Source of the DNA: JANQIO01 sp965601975
GTDB lineage: Bacteria; Pseudomonadota; Gammaproteobacteria; Pseudomonadales; Halieaceae
Assembly: GCA_965601975.1 (NCBI GenBank)
Contig: OZ271856.1
Location: 1,612,001 to 1,676,000, forward strand
Length of the DNA: 64,000 nt
Direction: 5' to 3'
Shown here: piece after piece, positions 36,696-45,435 of the stretch
Numbering within the stretch: the stretch's first letter is position 1
Layout of the letters: the number at the start of each line of letters is the position of its first letter
Translations under genes and position numbers: made by a program
Notes under the pieces: generated by a model
The model's database searches: none
What the model was told of the DNA's origin: nothing
The model's input: only the letters and a program-made list of their open reading frames with translations

Positions 36696-37727
36696 GTGCT
36701 GGATCGGTCCGATCATACCGAGGTCGGTGTATTCACCCTGCAAAACAGTTGCGGGAGCCGGGCCGTGCTCAGCAATTACGGCTGCGCCCTGATGCAGCTG
36801 CACATTTCCGGCGAAGACGGCTATTCGACAGACGTGGTACTGGGTTACGACACCCCCGAGGAATACGTCCGGGACGTCTTCTTCCTGGGCGTGGTTGTGG
36901 GCCGTGTGGCCGGGCGTATCGCCGGCGGTCTGTTGGAACTCGACGGCCAGGAGTACCCATTGCCGGTACCCGACACGGGCCATCACCTGCATGGGGGTGT
37001 GCAGGGCCTGGGCAAGCGCGCCTGGCAGGTGGCGGCGCAGGATGACTCCAGCATCCGGTTTCACTACGACAGTGAAGACGGCGAACAGGGCTATCCGGGC
37101 AGGCTTGCGCTGTGTGTGGAGTACACTCTCACCGACGATAACGCCTTCGTGGTGCGCTATGCGGCCGAGGCGGATCGGCAGACCGTGGTCAGCCCAACCC
37201 AACACAGCTATTTCAACCTGGGCGGGCATGCGGCGGGTGTGATTCTCGATCACGAGCTGACCATCGACGCCGACGAGTTTGTGCCCGTCGACGAGGAGCT
37301 GATTCCCCGGGGTGGCAGCGTGCCCGTGGCGGGTACGGCCATGGATTTCAGGGAACCCCGGAACCTTCGGCAACAACTTGCGCAAGCCGGCACCCAGATC
37401 GACGTGGCAGGCGGTTTCGACCACAGCTGGCTGCTGGATACTGACAGGGATTGGCGCTCAAGCCCCGCCGCGCAGGTGCGGGAGCCGCGCACCGGACGGC
37501 AATTGGCGGTGTACACAGACCGGCCGGCGCTACACGTGTTTTCGGGGAATACGGGCGGAGACGGTATCCGCGGCAAGGAAGGGGTGCTTTACGGACCTCG
37601 TCACGGGTTTTGCCTGGAAACCCAACATGTCCCCACGCCGCGCTTCGATGCGTCGGCGGCTGCGGTTTGCGTGTCCCCGGACAGACCGTTCGCTTCCGAA
37701 ACGCGCTTCGTGTTCACGGGGTTTTAA
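36696..37727 (+). CDS. galM: Aldose 1-epimerase (galactose mutarotase)
   Basis: The 343-residue enzyme interconverts the alpha and beta anomers of free sugars. Family motifs visible are GRVAGRIAGG, the catalytic His region TGHHLHGGVQGLGKRAW, SPTQHSYFNLGGHA with the second His, FVPVDEELIPRGGS and FCLETQHVP with the catalytic Glu. The start is GTG 36696. It is first in the operon galM-GH43-GH26-like-PhyH and is presumably used to feed the xylose isomerase with the right anomer. Confidence 0.94.
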   Translation: MLDRSDHTEVGVFTLQNSCGSRAVLSNYGCALMQLHISGEDGYSTDVVLGYDTPEEYVRDVFFLGVVVGRVAGRIAGGLLELDGQEYPLPVPDTGHHLHGGVQGLGKRAWQVAAQDDSSIRFHYDSEDGEQGYPGRLALCVEYTLTDDNAFVVRYAAEADRQTVVSPTQHSYFNLGGHAAGVILDHELTIDADEFVPVDEELIPRGGSVPVAGTAMDFREPRNLRQQLAQAGTQIDVAGGFDHSWLLDTDRDWRSSPAAQVREPRTGRQLAVYTDRPALHVFSGNTGGDGIRGKEGVLYGPRHGFCLETQHVPTPRFDASAAAVCVSPDRPFASETRFVFTGF

Positions 37728-37732
37728 ACAGC

Positions 37733-39334
37733 ATGGCGATCGAAAACCCGATTCTGAAAGGCTTCAATCCCGACCCGTCGATCTGCCGGGTCGGCGATGA
37801 CCACTACATCGCCACCTCCACTTTCGAATGGTACCCGGGGGTGCAGATCCATCATTCGAAAGACCTGGTCAACTGGCGGCTGCTGACCCGTCCACTGGAC
37901 CGGACCGCGCTGCTGGACCTGCGCGGCGTGCCCGACTCCTGCGGCGTCTGGGCGCCCTGCCTGACCCATGCGGATGGCTTGTTCTGGCTGGTCTACACCC
38001 GGGTCAATCGCTTCGACGGCAACTTCAAGGACACGCACAATTTTGTAACCACCTGCGCGACGATTGACGGTGAATGGTCGGACCCGGTGTACCTGGACAG
38101 CCGCGGCTTCGACCCGTCACTGTTCCACGACGAGGACGGACGCAAGTGGTACCTCAGTATGATCTGGGATCACCGGCCGGACCGGACGTTTTTTGGCGGC
38201 ATCTACCTGCAGGAATACGATCACACGGCGCGGCAGCTCGTTGGGGAGGGGCACAACATCTTTCCGGGCTCGGAGCTGGGTTTAACCGAGGGGCCGCATC
38301 TCTACAAGCGGGACGGCTACTACTACCTGCTGACCGCCGAGGGCGGCACCGGCTACGACCACGCCATGACCCTGGCCAGGTCGAAGGCCATTACTGGCCC
38401 CTACGAGGTCGACCCGATCGGCTCCTTCATCACAGCCCGGGACAAACCGGAGAGCCGCCTGCAGCGCTGCGGCCACGGCGACTGGGTGGAAACCCAGGGC
38501 GGCGACTTCTACGCGGTGCACCTGTGTTCGCGGCCCCTGTCGCCGGACAATCGACGCAGCCCCATGGGACGCGAGAGCGCCATCGAGAAAGTTTATTGGG
38601 ATGAAGACGGCTGGCTGCGCAATACCAGTGGGTCCACCGGGCCCGCGGATGCGGTTGAAGCACCGGACCTGCCCGCGGCACCCTGGCCATCCGCGCCCGA
38701 GCGCACTGAGTTCAACACCGGTGAACTCCCCATCGATTTCCAGTGGCTACGAACCCCCGAGCCTGACACCCTGTTCAGCCTAGATGCCCGACCGGCGTGC
38801 CTGCGCCTGTTCGGCCGGGAATCCCTCGGCAGCCTCTACCACTCCTCGCTGGTGGCGCGGCGCCAGCAGGCATTTTCCTTCGAAGCTACAACTGAGATGG
38901 ATTTCGACCCGAAGCATTTCCAACAGCAGGCAGGCCTGGTCTGCTACTACAACAGCCACAAGTTTCACTACCTGTTCGTCTCGCGCGACGAGGAGCACGG
39001 TCGCCACCTCGGCATCATGAGTTGCCCCGGCGACCTGAGTCTGAACACGGTCTACCCGCTGCAATCGGACCCGGTGCCATTGCCCGATTCCGGTCCAGTG
39101 TTCCTGCGCGCCAGTGTCGACCGTGACACGCTGCAATTTCACTGGTCCGCCGACGGCACAAGCTGGCAGCCGGTGGGTGATGCGCTGGACTACAGCCTGC
39201 TCTGCGACGAGGTGGGTAAGGGGGAGGGCGCCAACTTCACCGGCGCCTTCGTCGGCATGTGCTGCCAGGATATCGCCGGCACCGCCCTGCATGCGGATTT
39301 CCACTGGTTCGAATACCGGGAGGACAACTCGTGA
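37733..39334 (+). CDS. GH43 beta-xylosidase/alpha-arabinofuranosidase
   Basis: The 533-residue protein starts at ATG 37733, 5 bases after galM; a longer reading through galM is rejected. The five-bladed GH43 propeller shows the catalytic base Asp14 (GFNPDPSI), the pKa-modulating Asp127 (SRGFDPSLF) and the acid Glu186 (GLTEGPHLYK). A C-terminal beta-sandwich (about 320-533), as in XynB-type xylosidases, is present. No signal peptide is seen, so it likely acts in the cytoplasm on imported xylo-oligosaccharides. It overlaps the next gene by 4 bases (GTGA). Confidence 0.93.
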   Translation: MAIENPILKGFNPDPSICRVGDDHYIATSTFEWYPGVQIHHSKDLVNWRLLTRPLDRTALLDLRGVPDSCGVWAPCLTHADGLFWLVYTRVNRFDGNFKDTHNFVTTCATIDGEWSDPVYLDSRGFDPSLFHDEDGRKWYLSMIWDHRPDRTFFGGIYLQEYDHTARQLVGEGHNIFPGSELGLTEGPHLYKRDGYYYLLTAEGGTGYDHAMTLARSKAITGPYEVDPIGSFITARDKPESRLQRCGHGDWVETQGGDFYAVHLCSRPLSPDNRRSPMGRESAIEKVYWDEDGWLRNTSGSTGPADAVEAPDLPAAPWPSAPERTEFNTGELPIDFQWLRTPEPDTLFSLDARPACLRLFGRESLGSLYHSSLVARRQQAFSFEATTEMDFDPKHFQQQAGLVCYYNSHKFHYLFVSRDEEHGRHLGIMSCPGDLSLNTVYPLQSDPVPLPDSGPVFLRASVDRDTLQFHWSADGTSWQPVGDALDYSLLCDEVGKGEGANFTGAFVGMCCQDIAGTALHADFHWFEYREDNS

Positions 39335-40446
39335 GATTGTTTTTGTTCGCGCTGTGCCTGTGCAGCGCGGTCGCGCAGGCCTCCAAGTACGAGCCCCTGG
39401 AAGGGCGCATCCTGGTCTTCGCCGGCCAGTCGCCCCAGGCTTCCCTGGACTACTGGGCCCTGCCCAATACGCCTCGGCCCGCAGGCTTCTCGGACTACAT
39501 CAGCTATGACGTCGGCGCACCCTACAAGGACCATGCGCCGGATGCGCCGCGCACCTACCAGGGGAACGACGGCCTGCTGGAACCCACCAACTGGGGCTCC
39601 GGCGACCAGTGCGTCAACTGCCTGCTACAGCGCGAGGAGTTTGCCGAGTCGGTGATCAATATCGGTATGTACCTGGCGGGGCCACAGGCAGCCGATGGCA
39701 GCATGTGCCGCGGCAAGAAGCACTGCGCTATTGCGCGGCTGGCCCGCGGTGAGTTCGACAAGCAGCTCAAGGTGTTTGCCGACTGGCTCAACAGCCTCGA
39801 CGGTCGCCCGGTGCTTTTGAGGGTGGGCTACGAATTCGACGGCAGCTGGAACAACTACGACCCGGAACAGTTCAAGGCCGGCTGGCGCCATATCCACGAC
39901 TTCCTGTCCGAGGCCGGGGTCAGCAATGTCGCCTATGTCTATTACACCTACGGGTTTGCGAACCGCGAGACCCTGGATCAGTTCTGGCCGGGAGACGAGT
40001 ACGTGGACTGGATCGGTTACTCCTATTTCCAGATGGATCCGACAATCGTGGGGAACGGTGAACTGGCCTTTGCCCGCGAGAAAGGCCTGAAAGTGTTTCT
40101 GGGGGAAGTGACGCCCCACACCGGCGATTGCACGAAGCAGATCGATCTCTCGAAAGACACGGCGCTGGGTCGGCAGTGGATCGACAACTTCTTCAAACAC
40201 GTGGAGGACAACCGCGACGCGATCCGGGCGATCGCTTACATCAACGACCCCTGGAACGACGCGGAGCGATCCCCCATGTGGCAGGACCAGCAGGACCAGA
40301 ACTGCGGCGGCTATTTCTCGCGCTCCAATGCGCGGCTCAACGACAATGCCGAGCTGGAGAAGCACTGGGCAGAGAACGTCTCAAGGCCGCTTTATCTCAA
40401 CCTGGAGCCGAACCTCTACGACAAACTGCTCACGGGAGGTGACTGA
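39331..40446 (+). CDS. Exported GH26-like glycoside hydrolase, possible beta-1,3-xylanase
   Basis: The 371-residue protein starts at GTG 39331, overlapping the GH43 stop, and has a signal peptide ending AVAQA. Its (beta/alpha)8-like sequence has a probable acid Glu168 in LLRVGYEFDGSWNNY and a probable nucleophile Glu259 in VFLGEVTPH. The 91-residue spacing and the surrounding DWIGYSYF segment fit clan GH-A, family GH26. GH26 contains mannanases and the marine beta-1,3-xylanases; the xylose context favours the latter. Four or more Cys may form disulfides. No carbohydrate-binding module is attached. Family membership is fairly likely, but the substrate is inferred. Confidence 0.7.
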   Translation: MRLFLFALCLCSAVAQASKYEPLEGRILVFAGQSPQASLDYWALPNTPRPAGFSDYISYDVGAPYKDHAPDAPRTYQGNDGLLEPTNWGSGDQCVNCLLQREEFAESVINIGMYLAGPQAADGSMCRGKKHCAIARLARGEFDKQLKVFADWLNSLDGRPVLLRVGYEFDGSWNNYDPEQFKAGWRHIHDFLSEAGVSNVAYVYYTYGFANRETLDQFWPGDEYVDWIGYSYFQMDPTIVGNGELAFAREKGLKVFLGEVTPHTGDCTKQIDLSKDTALGRQWIDNFFKHVEDNRDAIRAIAYINDPWNDAERSPMWQDQQDQNCGGYFSRSNARLNDNAELEKHWAENVSRPLYLNLEPNLYDKLLTGGD

Positions 40447-40447
40447 G

Positions 40448-41152
40448 ATGGACTATGCACAGCTGGCCGAGTCGTTCTGGCGACAGGGCTACCTGGTGAT
40501 CGAGGACATGTTCGAGGCGGAGCTGATGGACCGCTACCAGTCATTGATTCTGGAGCATTTCGGGGAATCGCCGGAGTTCTTCCACAACGACGAGTTCCTG
40601 AGCAAGGCGGCCACCGAAGTCATTCCCTGGTTTCCACAGCAGGAGGGCTTTGCGGATTTCGATATCGTCGAGCAGGACCCGCGATTGCAGGCGCTCAGTG
40701 AGGCGATACTCGGCGACGGTTGGTACAGCCAGTACTGCATGACCATGTTTTCCAAGCAGGGCACCAAGGGGCAGGCCTGGCACCAGGACTGCGCGCCCGA
40801 GGACCCGGCGGTGTTCAATATGAACCGGCTCATCTACACGGAGGACATCACACCGGAGATCGGCGGCCAGACCATTGTGGTGCCCGGTTCGCACCGACGC
40901 GGCCTGCTCACCATCGGCCCGGTGGACGAGGACTTTGAAGACCAGGTGGTGCTGACGCCGAAGAAGGGAACGCTGGTGATCCTGCACGGCCACACCTGGC
41001 ACCGGGTGCTGCCCGTGTCAGGGCGTTACCGCGTGTCCACCAACTACCGCTGCTCGCCGAAGGGCACGCCGGAGAACATCACCGACATCTGCGTTTACCG
41101 AAACATGCGCTACCGTTTCGAAACCAACGAGGTAGTTGAAGAGCGCGTTTGA
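40448..41152 (+). CDS. Phytanoyl-CoA dioxygenase (PhyH)-like Fe/2-oxoglutarate oxygenase
   Basis: The 234-residue protein starts at ATG 40448, one base after the GH26-like gene. The iron ligands are probably His112 and Asp114 (AWHQD) with His185 (HTWHRV), and the 2-oxoglutarate anchor is probably Arg195 (GRYRVS). The cupin-like double-stranded helix is otherwise complete. PhyH-type enzymes hydroxylate diverse small molecules. In a glycan operon it might oxidise a modified sugar, for example an O-methyl group; this is a guess. No signal peptide is seen. Confidence 0.85.
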   Translation: MDYAQLAESFWRQGYLVIEDMFEAELMDRYQSLILEHFGESPEFFHNDEFLSKAATEVIPWFPQQEGFADFDIVEQDPRLQALSEAILGDGWYSQYCMTMFSKQGTKGQAWHQDCAPEDPAVFNMNRLIYTEDITPEIGGQTIVVPGSHRRGLLTIGPVDEDFEDQVVLTPKKGTLVILHGHTWHRVLPVSGRYRVSTNYRCSPKGTPENITDICVYRNMRYRFETNEVVEERV

Positions 41153-41156
41153 TGTC

Positions 41157-41511
41157 GTCATCTCCGTGATGTCGTCATCCCCGCGAAGCCCCGTCATCCC
41201 CGCGTAACCGTCGCCCCTGCATATCCGTCATCCCCGCGAAAGCGGGGACCCATGGGTTCCCGCTTTCGCGGGAATGACGGGGGCATACCGCGGGAATGAC
41301 GGGGGCACACCGCGGGAATGACGGGGGCACACCGCGGGAATGACGGGGGCACATCGCGAGAATGACGGGGGCACACCGCGGGAATGACGGGGGCACACCG
41401 CGGGAATGACGGGGGCACACCGCGGGAATGACGAGAGGCATGACGCGGGAATAACGGGGATTATTACTCTGGCCCCGGGGATGGATTCCCGCCTTCGCGG
41501 GAATGACGACT
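41157..41511. repeat. REP-like inverted repeat with a 22-bp tandem array
   Basis: The whole intergenic stretch is built from the core GTCATyCCCGCG. Several copies in plus orientation lie at 41160-41240. A near-perfect 56-bp dyad spans 41225-41280 around CCCATGGG with CCCGCGAAAGCGGG arms. Seven tandem 22-bp units beginning CGCGGGAATGACGGGGGC run from 41267 to 41420, followed by two degenerate units and a last half-dyad at 41484-41511. That half-dyad reaches the stop codon of the next gene. No coding potential is believed; open frames here only read the repeat. It may limit transcription between the two converging operons. Confidence 0.9.
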
Positions 41512-42469
41512 AGCGGGGAATCGCCTCGCGGATGGCCCACATGTCTTCCTGCAGCGCCAGGCTGGTGGCCAGGGGGATGGCCTCGCACTCGGTGCGGCCT
41601 TCCAGGACCTCCCGGCTGACCGCCTCGATCTCGTAGTCGAACCCGTTGGTACTGCGGCCGTCTTCGAAGTGGTCGACGCGCTCATCCAGTACGAACAGGG
41701 AGCAGCTATTGGCTCGCCAGAAATCGGGAATCGCGATATAGCCTTCGGTGCCGATCACGTAGGTCCAGTTCTGTAGCTTGCAGCGGAAGCTGGTGCCGAG
41801 AGTGGCCATGCAGTCGCCGTAGTCGCAGACGGCGGACACATCATCCTCAACGCCGTTGGGGGCGCGGCGCCCGGTAACCTGGATACTGTCGGGGCCGCGG
41901 CCGATAAAAAGCCGCGCGATGGCCACGGGGTAGATGCCCATCTCCAGCACCGCGCCGCCGCCGACCCGGGCGTCGTATTCACGCAGATCTTCGCTGTAGC
42001 GCAGCGGGTAGCCGAAGTCGGACTTTACGTGCAGCAGTTCTCCGATGCGGCCCTGCTGGTACCAGGACAGGGCCATCTGGATGGCCGGCAGGAACCAGGT
42101 CCACATGCCCTCCATCAGGTAGCTGCCGGTTTCCCCGGCGATGCCCGCCAGTTGTCGACATTCGTCCGGGCTGATTACCAGCGGTTTTTCACACAATACC
42201 GCTTTCCCGTTTCTGAGCGCGCCGGCGCTATGGTCCAGGTGATAACTGTGCGGGGTGGCGACGTAGACCGCATCGACGTCGGGGTTATCGAACAGCGCGT
42301 CGTAGCCCTCGTGGGCGTGTGCGATGCTGTACTGGTTGGCAAAGTCCTGTGCGCGGGCGCCGTCGCGTGCCGCCACCGCCACCAGCTCCGCATTGTTGAC
42401 GCCGGCGATGTCACGGGCGAACTGGTGGGCGATGCGGCCCGGCCCGAGAATGCCCCAACGGAGGCTCAC
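41510..42469 (-). CDS. Gfo/Idh/MocA-family NAD(P)-dependent sugar oxidoreductase
   Basis: The 319-residue protein has an N-terminal Rossmann domain (WGILGPGRIAHQFARDI), the family motif CEKPLVIS with its catalytic Lys, and a C-terminal alpha/beta domain with GGAVLEMGIYPVAIARLF. Family members oxidise sugars, inositol or dihydrodiols; D-xylose 1-dehydrogenase belongs to this family. It is last in the operon xylB-xylA-permease-oxidoreductase and overlaps the permease gene by 4 bases. A role in xylose or arabinose oxidation is likely but the substrate is not proven. Confidence 0.9.
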   Translation of the reverse strand: MSLRWGILGPGRIAHQFARDIAGVNNAELVAVAARDGARAQDFANQYSIAHAHEGYDALFDNPDVDAVYVATPHSYHLDHSAGALRNGKAVLCEKPLVISPDECRQLAGIAGETGSYLMEGMWTWFLPAIQMALSWYQQGRIGELLHVKSDFGYPLRYSEDLREYDARVGGGAVLEMGIYPVAIARLFIGRGPDSIQVTGRRAPNGVEDDVSAVCDYGDCMATLGTSFRCKLQNWTYVIGTEGYIAIPDFWRANSCSLFVLDERVDHFEDGRSTNGFDYEIEAVSREVLEGRTECEAIPLATSLALQEDMWAIREAIPR

Positions 42470-44040
42470 GTGAAGCTCCGCCGTGCGAACTGCACTTCAA
42501 GCTCTTCCAGCGTCTTGCCGCGGGTTTCCGGCACAAGCCAGACCACCAGCACCAGCCCGATGACCGCAAACAGGGCGTAACCCGAGAACGTGGTGGCGAC
42601 GCCCATGTTGGTGAGCTGCCAGGGGAAGGCAAACTGGACGCCGAAACTCACGGCGCTGTTGATCACGCCGGTCATGGCCATGCCGACACCGCGGACCTTG
42701 TTGGGGAAGATCTCCGGCAGCATCACCCACATCACTGGTCCCAGCGATACCGCGAAGGAGGCCACAAACAGCAGGATGCCGAACAGCACCACGGTCGGGT
42801 TGATCTTGATAGCCGCCTGGATCAGCTGTGACTGCAGCTTGCGTCCTTCCTGCTCGCCCACCGCCTCGTTGATGGCGGCCTTTAAGGCCACGTCATCTTC
42901 AAAGGTCTGCCCTTCGAGGGGCGCGAGCTTCTGCTCCAGGGCCGTGCCGTCGAAGCTGTCCAGGGCGCCTCTTTCCAGGGAGTAGGAGGCGTTGTTGAAG
43001 GCAATCGCGCAGACCACCATGCTGACGGCGATACCGCTGAGCCCCATCAACAGCAGCGGCTTGCGACCGAGCCGGTCGATCAGCAGCATGGAGACAATGG
43101 TGAAGACCACGTTGGTGAGACCCACGGCGACTGCCTGGGCAAAGGCCGCGTCGGTGCCGATGCCGCTCTGCTCGAACACGGTGGGCGCGTAAAAGTAGAT
43201 CGCGTTGACGCCGGTGATCTGCTGGATCACCGCCAGTATGATGCCGACCACCAGCGCCAGGCGCATGCGCGGCCCCAGGATTTCCCGCGCGCGGTCCCAC
43301 AGGGAGTCGATCTCACCGTGTGCGGATTCGCGGATATCCCGGATTTCCGTTTCCAGGTCGCTGTCCAGTTCCAGGGTCTTCAGGACCGCGCGTCCCTCTT
43401 CCTCGCGGCCATTGATGATCAACCAGCGCGGGCTCTCCGGCAGTCGCAGCAGAAAGATAAGCCACAGCACCGCCGGCAGCAGCTCGAAGCCCAGCATCCA
43501 GCGCCAGGTGTGCTCGGCAAAGCCCAGGTTCTGCACCCAGGCCGCGTCCATGCCGCTGAGGCGCAGGATGACGAAATTCACGAAGTACGCGGCCGAGAGT
43601 CCCAGCACGATATTGAACTGGTTGATGGCGACCATGCGGCCCCGTGATTTTGACGAGGCGATCTCCGAAATATAGATCGGCGCCATGGCGAGGGACGCGA
43701 AGGCCATGCCGCCGATGAACCGTGCCACCATCAGCACGTCATAGTTGGGCGCAAAGGCCGAAAAGCCCGCGGAGAACACGTACAGAGAGGCAAGCAGCAG
43801 AAGTATGGTGCGCCGGCCGTAAAGATCCGCCAACGGTCCGGCACAGGTGGCGGAGAGAATGCCGCCCAGGGTCGGCGCACCCACCAGAAGGCCCATCTGC
43901 AGGTCGCCCAGATTGAAATCCTCGGCGACAAAGCGCACCGCACCAGAGATGACGGAGGCGTCGAAGCCGAAGACAAAACCGCCGAGGGATACCGCCAGCG
44001 CGACGCGCAGCGTGTGCGCGTGTTTGTTGTTATTGCTCAT
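42466..44040 (-). CDS. MFS sugar:H+ symporter (XylE/GalP-like)
   Basis: The 524-residue transporter has 12 predicted helices. Sugar-porter signatures are present: GFDASVISGA near helix 1, ADLYGRRTILLL, RFIGGMAFA, PESPRWLI after helix 6, QQITGVNAIYFYAP in helix 7 and VPETRGKTLEELE at the C terminus. An extended extracellular loop between helices 9 and 10 (about 360-420) is unusual in length. It probably brings xylose into the cell. It lies downstream of xylA in the same operon. Confidence 0.93.
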   Translation of the reverse strand: MSNNNKHAHTLRVALAVSLGGFVFGFDASVISGAVRFVAEDFNLGDLQMGLLVGAPTLGGILSATCAGPLADLYGRRTILLLLASLYVFSAGFSAFAPNYDVLMVARFIGGMAFASLAMAPIYISEIASSKSRGRMVAINQFNIVLGLSAAYFVNFVILRLSGMDAAWVQNLGFAEHTWRWMLGFELLPAVLWLIFLLRLPESPRWLIINGREEEGRAVLKTLELDSDLETEIRDIRESAHGEIDSLWDRAREILGPRMRLALVVGIILAVIQQITGVNAIYFYAPTVFEQSGIGTDAAFAQAVAVGLTNVVFTIVSMLLIDRLGRKPLLLMGLSGIAVSMVVCAIAFNNASYSLERGALDSFDGTALEQKLAPLEGQTFEDDVALKAAINEAVGEQEGRKLQSQLIQAAIKINPTVVLFGILLFVASFAVSLGPVMWVMLPEIFPNKVRGVGMAMTGVINSAVSFGVQFAFPWQLTNMGVATTFSGYALFAVIGLVLVVWLVPETRGKTLEELEVQFARRSFT

Positions 44041-44092
44041 GCAGGCCTGCTCTTATTTTTTGGGCGCGCGCCCATTGTGCCTGTTCTCGTAG

Positions 44093-45427
44093 CTAGATGT
44101 ACTGGTTGACCAGGTTCTCGTACCACTCCTGGCGACCGCTGCTGTGGGCGGGCTCGCCATTCTTCGCGGCGAGGTCGCGCAGGTCCGCCAGGCCCAGGTC
44201 GCCGCGCTCGAAGGCGGCGCCGTAGCCCTCATCGAAGCTGGCGTAGCGGGCCTCACGCTGTGAGACCAGCGGGCTGTCCGTGACCAGTCGGTGGGCGATC
44301 TCCAGGCCGCGGGCAAAGCAGTCCATGCCGCCGATGTGGCCGATAAAGATATCCGCCATGTCGACCGACTCGCGCCGCACCTTGGCGTCGAAGTTGAGAC
44401 CACCCGTGCCGAGACCGCCGGCTTCCAGCACCACCTGCATGGCGCCGACCGCGTCGTACAGGTCCACCGGGAACTGGTCGGTGTCCCAGCCGTTCTGGGG
44501 GTCGCCGCGGTTGGCATCGATGCTGCCCAGCAGGCCGGCGTCGGCGCACATGCGCAGTTCGTGGGCGAAGCTGTGGCCCGCCAGCGTGGCGTGGTTGGCC
44601 TCCACGTTGACCTTGAAGTCGTCCTGCAGGCCGTAGTGGCGAAGGAAGCCGATGACGGTCTGGGCGTCGAAGTCGTACTGGTGCTTGGTGGGCTCCATCG
44701 GCTTGGGCTCAATCAGGAAGGTACCCTCGAATCCGATGCTGCGACCGTAATCGCGGGCCGCGGTGAGGAACGCGCCGAGGTGGTCGATCTCACGGCGGGT
44801 ATTGGTATTGAGCAGGCAGACGTAACCCTCGCGACCGCCCCAGAATACGTAGTTCTCGCCGCCCAGCTTCACCGTCGCATCCAGCGCCGCCTTCACCTGG
44901 GCGGCGGCGTGCGTAACCACCGCGAAATCGGGGTTGGTGGAGGCGCCGTTCATGTAGCGGGGATGGCCGAACAGGTTGGCGGTGCCCCATAGGAGCTTCA
45001 GTCCGGTTTCCTGCTGGCGTTCCAGGGCGAGGTCGGTGAGGGCCTCCAGGTTTGCTTCCGATTCCGCAATGGAATCTCCCTCGGGCGACATGTCCCGGTC
45101 GTGGAAGCAGTAGTAGGGCACGCCCAGCTTGCTGAACAGCTCGAAGCCCGCGTCCATGCGCTGGCGAGCGGCGGTCATCTCATCGGCGGCGTTATCCCAG
45201 GCGAAGGCCTGGGTGTCCACGCCGAAGGGGTCGCTGCCTTTCGCGCAAAGCGTGTGCCAGTAGCACACGGCGAAGCGCAGGTGCTCTTCCATGGTCTTGT
45301 CACCCACGCGTTTGTCTGCATCGTAGAACTTGAAAGCCAAGGGGTTATCGGAGTCCCGTCCTTCGAAGGGAATCTTGCCGATACCGGGAAAGTATTCTTT
45401 GTCGCCTGTAAAAACCGGACGTGACAT
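44093..45427 (-). CDS. xylA: Xylose isomerase
   Basis: The 444-residue enzyme converts D-xylose to D-xylulose and has the length of group II isomerases. The catalytic His region CFHDRDMSPEG, the metal-binding FLIEPKPMEPTKHQYDFD and VNVEANHATLAGH, and NFDAKVRRES are intact. The start is ATG 45427, preceded by GAGG, rather than a GTG four codons upstream. It lies 8 bases after xylB, so both are on one message, under the operator at 46989. Confidence 0.97.
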   Translation of the reverse strand: MSRPVFTGDKEYFPGIGKIPFEGRDSDNPLAFKFYDADKRVGDKTMEEHLRFAVCYWHTLCAKGSDPFGVDTQAFAWDNAADEMTAARQRMDAGFELFSKLGVPYYCFHDRDMSPEGDSIAESEANLEALTDLALERQQETGLKLLWGTANLFGHPRYMNGASTNPDFAVVTHAAAQVKAALDATVKLGGENYVFWGGREGYVCLLNTNTRREIDHLGAFLTAARDYGRSIGFEGTFLIEPKPMEPTKHQYDFDAQTVIGFLRHYGLQDDFKVNVEANHATLAGHSFAHELRMCADAGLLGSIDANRGDPQNGWDTDQFPVDLYDAVGAMQVVLEAGGLGTGGLNFDAKVRRESVDMADIFIGHIGGMDCFARGLEIAHRLVTDSPLVSQREARYASFDEGYGAAFERGDLGLADLRDLAAKNGEPAHSSGRQEWYENLVNQYI

Positions 45428-45435
45428 GGTGGACC

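Noticed and set aside
41175..41588. Minus-strand open frames with repeated Pro/Ser/Arg-rich peptide units
   Set aside because: The frames only translate the 22-bp tandem array, which is not a multiple of three in effect on function; there is no start signal and the frame runs into the end of the Gfo/Idh gene.
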